DNA of 5,115 nucleotides from Dehalococcoidia bacterium (lineage in GTDB: Bacteria > Chloroflexota > Dehalococcoidia > GIF9 > AB-539-J10). Made by a program: the position numbers and the translations under genes. Positions 1-4,514 of this stretch are shown in pieces (the first letter of the stretch is position 1; the number at the start of each line of letters is the position of its first letter). Location of the stretch: assembly GCA_018399375.1 (NCBI GenBank), contig JAGYOV010000077.1, positions 1 through 5,115 on the forward strand, read 5' to 3'. The notes beneath the pieces were generated by a model that ran no database searches, had not been told where the DNA came from, and saw nothing but the letters and a program-made list of their open reading frames with translations.

Positions 1-60
1 CAGCCCTATATCGTCCACGCCATGGATGGCGCAAACGTCACGCCATACTTGCTTCCAAAT

Positions 61-636
61 TCATGTCACAACGCATTTGCGCCAGAGGTAGTTGCGAAAA
101 AAGCCAGCATACAGGCGACGCCTCTCCACCATCTCAAAGCCAGCATTCTGGATGCCTTCTTCGAGTTCTGGCCAATGAAATTTCTCGTGCGGCTCACAAA
201 CCAGCAAAACGCCATCATCAGCGAGAATCCGCCAAATTTCCTTGACAGCTTTATGTCGGTCCGGTATATGATGCAGCACGGCAAAGACAAAAACAGCATC
301 CGCCATTCCATCGGGCAAATCCAGATGCGTCATATCGCCAACGTAAAACTCGGCATTGATCCCCAGCCTGCGAGCCAGCCATATCTGTTCTGGCATTATG
401 TCAAATGCAACCAGCCTCGATGGTTCGAACTCTTTTGCAATCAGCCCAGTATCATAACCTGAACCGCATCCCGCATCCACCAACACCTTGCCCTTCAAAT
501 CAATGCCGTTCTTGCGCAGAAAATGAACGAATGTCCTGAATTCAAAGTGCTTCAGAATGAACCGCCTGAAAGGCGTATTCATTGCACGGAACTCGAAACG
601 GCTGAGCCTCATTTCTTCAGCTTTATCATCGCTCAT
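61..636 (-). CDS. Class I SAM-dependent methyltransferase (Methyltransf_11-like), 191 aa
   Basis: This gene encodes a small cytoplasmic methyltransferase of the Rossmann-fold class I family, which transfers a methyl group from S-adenosylmethionine to an acceptor that cannot be named here. The SAM-binding motif I is clear at residues 52-60 (LVDAGCGSG). An acidic residue ends the second strand (VAFD, residue 79). Motif III/IV follows as GDMTHLDLP (100-108), then a strand leading into LHHIPD (121-126), which is typical of the UbiE/Methyltransf_11 group. The C-terminal part (about 130-191) carries the usual WRILADDGVLLVCEPH strand-turn, then a short tail rich in aromatic and basic residues. The start is the first ATG, four bases after a strong AGGAGGAG Shine-Dalgarno. 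At 191 residues it is a compact single-domain member with no membrane segment or signal peptide. It is divergent from the plus-strand genes and probably transcribed alone, so its neighbours say little about its substrate. The family assignment is solid; the substrate is unknown. Confidence 0.9.
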   Translation of the reverse strand: MSDDKAEEMRLSRFEFRAMNTPFRRFILKHFEFRTFVHFLRKNGIDLKGKVLVDAGCGSGYDTGLIAKEFEPSRLVAFDIMPEQIWLARRLGINAEFYVGDMTHLDLPDGMADAVFVFAVLHHIPDRHKAVKEIWRILADDGVLLVCEPHEKFHWPELEEGIQNAGFEMVERRRLYAGFFRNYLWRKCVVT

Positions 637-640
637 TTAT

Positions 641-648
641 CTCCTCCT
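641..648 (-). promoter_or_regulatory. Shine-Dalgarno for the methyltransferase
   Basis: On the minus strand the sequence reads AGGAGGAG, then ATAA, then the ATG at 636-634. This close to ideal ribosome binding site fixes the methyltransferase start. Confidence 0.75.
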
Positions 649-664
649 CTCCTGCTGCCAGTGA

Positions 665-673
665 ATTATACCA
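665..673 (-). promoter_or_regulatory. Extended -10 promoter for the methyltransferase
   Basis: Read on the minus strand this is TGGTATAAT, a perfect TATAAT box with the TGn extension. No good -35 hexamer lies 16-19 bases upstream, which is common when an extended -10 is present. Initiation would fall near position 658, giving a short leader of about 22 bases that contains the strong Shine-Dalgarno. The box is seen directly; its use as a promoter is inferred. Confidence 0.5.
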
Positions 674-742
674 CCTCACTCAAGACAGGATTATTGTAAA
701 TCAGACAGGTACAGGTAGAAATAGCTGCTCAAAAAAGATCCG

Positions 743-753
743 ATGGCAAAATA
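743..753 (+). repeat. Direct repeat ATGGCAAAATA, copy 1
   Basis: This 11-bp sequence is repeated identically at 822-832. This copy ends three bases before the proposed -35 box of the DegV promoter. The pair brackets the promoter and could be paired binding sites for a regulator, though an 11-bp AT-rich repeat can also arise by chance. Confidence 0.45.
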
Positions 754-756
754 CTA

Positions 757-785
757 TTGTAAAAATATCAAGCATCATATATAAA
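757..785 (+). promoter_or_regulatory. Sigma70-type promoter for the DegV-family gene
   Basis: A TTGTAA -35 box (757-762) and a TATAAA -10 box (780-785) are separated by 17 bases, the optimal spacing. Transcription would begin near 792, leaving a leader of about 60 bases. Between the boxes lies CAAGCAT (769-775) followed by ATATATAA (777-784). The same block occurs at the promoter of the dehydratase operon at about 1936-1965. The boxes are seen directly; promoter activity is inferred. Confidence 0.5.
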
Positions 786-799
786 TATAAGCAGAATAC

Positions 800-810
800 T
801 ACCCGGGGTA
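800..810 (+). promoter_or_regulatory. Palindrome TACCC-G-GGGTA, possible operator
   Basis: This is a perfect 5-bp inverted repeat around one central base, in an otherwise AT-rich leader. It lies roughly 8-18 bases downstream of the predicted DegV transcription start, where a repressor would block elongation or initiation. It is followed by a T-run (813-819). The stem is too short for a convincing intrinsic terminator, so an operator is the more natural reading. Confidence 0.3.
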
Positions 811-821
811 AGTTTTTTTCA

Positions 822-832
822 ATGGCAAAATA
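822..832 (+). repeat. Direct repeat ATGGCAAAATA, copy 2
   Basis: This copy is identical to 743-753, with starts 79 bases apart. It lies in the DegV leader, ending 20 bases before the chosen start codon and 9 bases before its Shine-Dalgarno. Confidence 0.45.
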
Positions 833-841
833 TTTTGAACC

Positions 842-848
842 GAGGTGG
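842..848 (+). promoter_or_regulatory. Shine-Dalgarno for the DegV-family gene (decides the start)
   Basis: GAGGTGG lies four bases before the ATG at 853. An in-frame TTG at 835 would add six residues, but it sits upstream of this site and has no ribosome binding site of its own, so 853 is preferred. Confidence 0.7.
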
Positions 849-852
849 GACC

Positions 853-1689
853 ATGTCAGTAGCAGTATTTATCGACAGCAGCTCTGCCATGACCAGGGAA
901 GTAGCAGAGCAATATCACATCCGAATTATCCCGTTAAGCGTATTGTGGGATAATAAGGAATATGTTGACTGGGTTGACTGGACAGTAGAGGAGTTCTATG
1001 AGCGATTGAAAACATCAGAAACCTGGCCCACCAGCAGTGGCGCAGCTCAGGGAGAATTCTACAAGGCGTTCGAAGAGTTGCGCGGCAAGGTTGATGGCAT
1101 TGCCGTGGTTATCATCAGTCCCGCCAGTTCTCCTGCCTGCCACACATCGGTCAAGGGCGCGAAGGAAATGACTGAAGGCATTCCCGTAGAAATCATAGAT
1201 TCCAACTCCGTCATGTCAGGCGAGGGTCTGGTAGCCACAGCTGCCGCTAGGGCTGCGCTTGCCGGCGCCAGCATGGAAGAAGTGATCGCGGAAGCGAAGA
1301 GCGTTATTTCTAGGGTCAATTATTTCTTCAACGTAGGCTCAATTGAGTATTTCATAAAAGGCGGACATGTCAGACAGCTGGAGGCAGATCCAAAAGGAGA
1401 AAGCCATATCTTTACCACCAAGGAAGGAGCCGTGGTGCCGGTAGCAAAATATCCTACTCGAGAGGAAGCACGTCAACAGCTGAGAGTGTTGCTGAAAGAG
1501 AAGGCCAGGAAAGAGACGCCACTTCACGCATCCGTATTTCATGCGGCTGCAAGGGAAGAAGCTGAAGAATTCAAGAAAGAGATCGCTGCCGAGTACAACT
1601 GCGCCGAACTCTGGATAGCAGAAGCCACTCCCGTGCTAGCACTGCACGTGAGCCCGAACTCTCTGGGAGTAGCTTTCTACAACGAATAG
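853..1689 (+). CDS. DegV family protein (fatty-acid-binding EDD fold), 278 aa, divergent
   Basis: DegV/FakB proteins bind one fatty acid in a two-domain EDD fold. In Firmicutes they present it to the kinase FakA for phosphorylation; in other bacteria the role is often unknown. Family marks visible here are DSS (8-10), the PTS loop (59-61) that contacts the carboxylate, ISPASSP (88-94), IDSNSVMSGEG (115-125), SIEYFIKGGHV (163-173) and a C-terminal ALH..P..LGVAF (263-275) with His265. The 278-residue length is normal. Two parts are unusual. The lipid-side stretch after the GGHV motif lacks the usual LGxLLNIKP segment, having LEADPKGESHIFTTKEG instead. The usual HTGPG near the C-terminus reads HVSPN. 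The bound ligand may therefore differ from a plain fatty acid. The start at 853 is set by GAGGTGG upstream. No kinase partner lies in the window. The gene appears monocistronic, with a promoter resembling that of the downstream dehydratase operon. The family call is secure; the ligand is unknown. Confidence 0.92.
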   Translation: MSVAVFIDSSSAMTREVAEQYHIRIIPLSVLWDNKEYVDWVDWTVEEFYERLKTSETWPTSSGAAQGEFYKAFEELRGKVDGIAVVIISPASSPACHTSVKGAKEMTEGIPVEIIDSNSVMSGEGLVATAAARAALAGASMEEVIAEAKSVISRVNYFFNVGSIEYFIKGGHVRQLEADPKGESHIFTTKEGAVVPVAKYPTREEARQQLRVLLKEKARKETPLHASVFHAAAREEAEEFKKEIAAEYNCAELWIAEATPVLALHVSPNSLGVAFYNE

Positions 1690-1749
1690 CCCAGAGCACA
1701 TCTTCTGCATCTCAGATCTACTAATCCGGTTCGCGCAACAAGGCTATAC

Positions 1750-1759
1750 CTGCCGGCAG
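1750..1759. repeat. Perfect 10-bp palindrome CTGCCGGCAG
   Basis: The sequence reads identically on both strands, with no spacer. It is GC-rich within a mixed intergenic region, 61 bases past the DegV stop. It could be a protein-binding site or a chance palindrome; there is no T-run to support a terminator. Confidence 0.35.
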
Positions 1760-1790
1760 TAAAAAGATAACGGCCGCTTTGCGTTAACTC

Positions 1791-1818
1791 TTGTCGCTGG
1801 GAATAACAGTAGCGACAA
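1791..1818. repeat. Stem-loop TTGTCGCT / AGCGACAA with 12-base loop
   Basis: A perfect 8-bp inverted repeat (1791-1798 and 1811-1818) surrounds a loop of 12 bases. Neither strand has a T-run after the stem, so a Rho-independent terminator is not supported. A regulator-binding dyad or an mRNA 3'-end stabilising hairpin for the DegV transcript are alternatives. Confidence 0.45.
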
Positions 1819-1935
1819 AGGAAGGCAATTCCACGGCTACCAATCATTGCGGAGAGAAAAGGTAAAGAAATATGGATGCCGTGAGATCAAATGGCAGGAC
1901 GCCAGCATATCGCAAAATGAATTTCTGACTCGAAA

Positions 1936-1965
1936 TTGTCGATAAAACAAGCATTGATATATAAT
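1936..1965 (+). promoter_or_regulatory. Sigma70-type promoter for the dehydratase operon
   Basis: A TTGTCG -35 box (1936-1941) lies 18 bases from a perfect TATAAT -10 box (1960-1965). Transcription would start near 1972, about 82 bases before the ATG of the first subunit gene. The spacer carries CAAGCAT and the -10 region reads ATATATAAT, nearly the same arrangement as at the DegV promoter. The hexamers are seen directly; promoter activity is inferred. Confidence 0.55.
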
Positions 1966-1976
1966 GTCAATTCTTG
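1948..1976. promoter_or_regulatory. Candidate operator: near-perfect dyad centred on the -10 box
   Basis: The left arm CAAGCATTGA (1948-1957) and right arm TCAATTCTTG (1967-1976) are reverse complements at 9 of 10 positions, separated by 9 bases that contain most of the TATAAT box. A dimeric repressor bound here would occlude the promoter directly. The regulator itself is not encoded in this window. Confidence 0.5.
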
Positions 1977-2053
1977 AACACAAGTAGATACGCGATGTTA
2001 GATATCAAGCACATCTATGAGAAACATAAAGGTTGGATACTGAATTTATAACG

Positions 2054-3226
2054 ATGAAACCTGCGCCAACGGCCGATCTCACATCGCAAGCTCTTGACCG
2101 GTTTCGCGAAGTTAACGGACTCTTCCCTGAAACATCGCACATCCTGGAACACAAGCGACAGGGGAAAAAAGTATTGGGATGGCTTTGCACCTATGTTCCC
2201 GAGGAAATCATGCATGCCGCTGGCGTGCTTCCCATCAGAATCACCGGCTATTCCCATGAGATCAAGCCCGACGAAGGCAATGCCTATCTCTATGTCAATA
2301 ACTGTTCCTTCTCTCGAAGCTGTCTGCAGCTTGGCCTCAGAGGTGGATATGATTTCCTGGACGGAATAGCAGGCGGATCTACTTGTGACTGTGCCCGTCG
2401 CCTGATGGACCTGTGGCATCATTACATTGCGACCTCTTTCTATCACATGATCACAGTACCGCAAAAATACAGCTCGAAAGCTCACGAGCTTTACTATGAG
2501 CAAATTACACAATTCACGCAGCACCTATCGGAGTTTACTGGCATAGAGATAACGGATGCATCTCTCTCACACTCTATACAGATATACAATGAATCAAGAG
2601 AGCTTCTCAGAAAGCTATATGACCTGCGCAAAGCCAACAATCCCCCCATCACCGGATCCGAGATCATCGAGATATCTAATGCGGGCTTCCGCATGCCGAA
2701 AGAAACGTTTAACGAGTACCTCAAGAATTTGCTGACCAATATAGATACATCGAGGCACGCTTACAGCAATAGCAGGGCTCGCTTGATGCTTACGGGCAGC
2801 ATCCTGGGCAACCATGAATTCGTCGAGTCCATAGAACAATTAGGAGGATTGGTAGTAACCGATGACCTGTGCACCAGTACCAGACACTGGTATGACATGA
2901 TAGAGGTCAATCAGGATGAATCTCCTTTGAGAGCTATCTCCCGGCGCTATCTAAACAATTTTCCATGCGCTCGCATGATTCCCCACGACGAGCGACTGAA
3001 GCGAATACGCGATCTTGCACAGGGATTCAGGGTAGATGGAGCCATAAGCCAGATCGTGCACAATTGTACACCCTACACTCATGAGCTATCTTTCGTGACA
3101 AAAATGCTGGAGGCTCAGGGAATCCCCGTATTATCTCTGGACGTAGAGTATGGTACCGCCAGTTCAGGTCAAATTCAGACACGAGTCCAAGCCTTCCTGG
3201 AAATGCTAGAAGGAAAGAGAAGATGA
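2054..3226 (+). CDS. 2-hydroxyacyl-CoA dehydratase / benzoyl-CoA reductase family subunit 1 (HgdB/BcrC-like), 390 aa
   Basis: This is one of two iron-sulfur subunits of a radical-type dehydratase or an ATP-dependent aryl-CoA reductase (HGD-D family, PF06050). The family motif GWLCTYVPEEIMHAAGVLPIR sits at about 42-62 and is followed by NNCSFSRSC (82-90), STCDCARRLMDLW (109-121) and a second Rossmann-like half. That half has LTGSILGNHEFVESIEQLGG (about 246-265), DDLCTSTRHW (270-279), VHNCTPYTHE (335-344) and the C-terminal SGQIQTRVQAFLEMLE. Family members bind a [4Fe-4S] cluster through three cysteines. Plausible ligands here are Cys84 or Cys90, Cys111 or Cys113, and Cys338. The chosen start is the ATG at 2054; a TTG at 2033 would add seven residues, and neither has a well-spaced Shine-Dalgarno. 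It is the first gene of an operon and overlaps the next by four bases. The family is certain, but dehydratase versus aromatic reductase cannot be settled here. Confidence 0.93.
   Translation: MKPAPTADLTSQALDRFREVNGLFPETSHILEHKRQGKKVLGWLCTYVPEEIMHAAGVLPIRITGYSHEIKPDEGNAYLYVNNCSFSRSCLQLGLRGGYDFLDGIAGGSTCDCARRLMDLWHHYIATSFYHMITVPQKYSSKAHELYYEQITQFTQHLSEFTGIEITDASLSHSIQIYNESRELLRKLYDLRKANNPPITGSEIIEISNAGFRMPKETFNEYLKNLLTNIDTSRHAYSNSRARLMLTGSILGNHEFVESIEQLGGLVVTDDLCTSTRHWYDMIEVNQDESPLRAISRRYLNNFPCARMIPHDERLKRIRDLAQGFRVDGAISQIVHNCTPYTHELSFVTKMLEAQGIPVLSLDVEYGTASSGQIQTRVQAFLEMLEGKRR
3208..3214 (+). promoter_or_regulatory. Shine-Dalgarno for subunit 2, inside the end of subunit 1
   Basis: AGAAGGA ends eight bases before the ATG at 3223. 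Together with the ATGA stop-start overlap it supports tight translational coupling, consistent with equal amounts of the two subunits. Confidence 0.6.
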
Positions 3227-4491
3227 TAAATCTCCAGAATACTAGTGAGACCATTAACCATCTTTTAAGAACTTTCCGGCTATTACAAAAGGTAGGTCGT
3301 AAACATCCCGAGGTAAGAAAGCATGAGATACTGTTCTATCAGTTGCTGGAGAAATATTTCACCCGCATCTTGAATGCCAGAGAGGAGGGCAATTTTATAG
3401 CTACACATACCACCTTCATGCCCGGTGAAATACTTTACGCCATGGACATCGTACCGATGCAAACTGAATGGACCAGCTGGATTCTGGCCCTTTTCACCAA
3501 GAGAGGCACTGACTTCATTTCTGAAGGGAGAAGGTTAGGTTTAACCAACGAAGTGTGTTCAGCACAGCGGGGAATAGCTGGAGCTTTTTCCCTTGGGACC
3601 CTACCTCGACCCGATGCCGTCATATGGTCAAACCTGATTTGTAACAACATCGCCAAGAACGGTGAATTGATAATGGAAATTAATCGCTGCCCTGGCTTCT
3701 TCCTGGACCACCCTCTGGGAGACAGCGCTGCCGAGCGAAACTACCTCCGGGGAGAAATAGAGGACATGATACATTTCCTGGAGGAGCAAACAGGACGGAA
3801 AATGGACTGGGACCACTTATCGGATAGCGTAGCTGGAACGATGAAACAGATAGAAATATCACGCCAGATCTGCGAGCTGCGCAAGGCAGTACCATCTCCC
3901 TTCCATCCACAGGAATTCATGGAGATGCTCACCGTCACCTACCTCTTTCAAGGACAACCCGAGGCAACCGAATACCTGGAAATGCTGTACGAAGACCTAT
4001 CTTTGTCAGTATCGGAGGGAAGAGGAGCAGTTTCTCCTGAGCGTTTTCGCGTGATGAGCATCTTTCTGTCGCCCATCTACAGGGCTCCCTTCCTGGAGAA
4101 ATTTTCACAAGAACACGGCATGGTCAGCGTAGCTGAACCCATTTTCACGCAATGGGAAGAGGGCAAACTTGATCCAACCAGGCCACTCGATAGTCTCGTT
4201 CAGAAATTATACATGCTTCCAGAGAGAAGCCTCTATAGCCCCGTAGGAGAGCGAACGCTAAAGAAAATAGTTGATTGTGCCAAGGAGTACAAGGCCGATG
4301 GAGCCATTGCCTACGCCGATGTCGCCTGTCAGCATACGTGTGCTTTAATCAAGCTTTTCAAGGATGTACTAAACGATATAGACGTACCCCTGCTTATACT
4401 GGATTGCGATCTCGTTGACCAGACGGTTACATCTGAAGAAGATATGAGGGAAAAACTAGAGCAATTCCTTGAACTACTGGAGGACCGTTAG
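3223..4491 (+). CDS. 2-hydroxyacyl-CoA dehydratase / benzoyl-CoA reductase family subunit 2 (HgdA/BcrB-like), 422 aa
   Basis: This is the partner subunit of the upstream gene, expected to form the catalytic heterodimer that receives an electron from the activase and acts on an acyl-CoA. The N-terminal half shows THTTFMPGEILYAMDIVPMQTE (61-82), NEVCSAQRG (109-117) and RPDAVIWSNLICNNIAK (129-145), matching the family pattern of a cysteine followed by an ICDGNAK-like segment. The C-terminal half ends with ADGAIAYADVACQHTC (358-373) and VPLLILDCDLVDQ (388-400), where homologues usually have a DGD. Candidate cluster ligands are Cys112, Cys140 and Cys369 or Cys373. Cys156, 217, 352 and 395 are additional. 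At the position matching the early CTYVPEE cysteine of subunit 1, this protein has Thr63. The usual GQxxTRxxAF tail is replaced by an acidic stretch, SEEDMREKLEQF. The start ATG overlaps the previous stop (ATGA) and has a good ribosome binding site. Substrate unknown. Confidence 0.92.
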   Translation: MINLQNTSETINHLLRTFRLLQKVGRKHPEVRKHEILFYQLLEKYFTRILNAREEGNFIATHTTFMPGEILYAMDIVPMQTEWTSWILALFTKRGTDFISEGRRLGLTNEVCSAQRGIAGAFSLGTLPRPDAVIWSNLICNNIAKNGELIMEINRCPGFFLDHPLGDSAAERNYLRGEIEDMIHFLEEQTGRKMDWDHLSDSVAGTMKQIEISRQICELRKAVPSPFHPQEFMEMLTVTYLFQGQPEATEYLEMLYEDLSLSVSEGRGAVSPERFRVMSIFLSPIYRAPFLEKFSQEHGMVSVAEPIFTQWEEGKLDPTRPLDSLVQKLYMLPERSLYSPVGERTLKKIVDCAKEYKADGAIAYADVACQHTCALIKLFKDVLNDIDVPLLILDCDLVDQTVTSEEDMREKLEQFLELLEDR

Positions 4492-4514
4492 TTTAAATTT
4501 AAGCCATTTATTAT

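Larger units (their letters stand above)
1690..2053 (+). other. Intergenic region between the DegV gene and the dehydratase operon
   Basis: These 364 bases hold no convincing gene or RNA gene. They do contain a 10-bp palindrome (1750-1759), an 8-bp inverted repeat with a 12-base loop (1791-1818), a promoter (1936-1965) whose -10 box is centred in a dyad, and an 18-codon upstream reading frame (1995-2051). No GC-rich hairpin followed by a T-run was found after the DegV stop, so no intrinsic terminator can be called. Confidence 0.6.

Noticed and set aside
1..60. Possible end of a gene at the left edge
   Set aside because: Neither strand shows a recognisable protein end. The minus strand has early stops, and the open plus frame only continues into the antisense shadow of the methyltransferase.
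22..462. 146-codon plus-strand reading frame
   Set aside because: It lies antisense to the methyltransferase, which has clear family motifs, a strong Shine-Dalgarno and a promoter. The plus-strand translation has no recognisable motif and no ribosome binding site.
806..819. GGGG followed by a T-run as an intrinsic terminator or attenuator in the DegV leader
   Set aside because: The available stem is only five pairs with a one-base loop, which is sterically too tight for a terminator hairpin.
1726..1745. tRNA T-arm-like GGTTCGCGC
   Set aside because: The flanking bases do not form the five-pair T stem, and no acceptor, anticodon or D-arm is present around it.
1872..1928. 18-codon frame with an AAAAGG site nine bases upstream
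   Set aside because: The ribosome binding site is fair, but the peptide is very short and featureless and lies upstream of the mapped promoter elements. Chance is the simpler explanation without conservation data.
2477..2492. AAAGCTC-AC-GAGCTTT inverted repeat
   Set aside because: It lies inside the conserved coding sequence of subunit 1 and is explained by codons for Lys-Ala-His-Glu-Leu; there is no regulatory context.
2015..2524. 169-codon minus-strand reading frame over subunit 1
   Set aside because: It is antisense to a well-conserved dehydratase subunit. The translation shows no domain and is explained as a shadow of the real gene.
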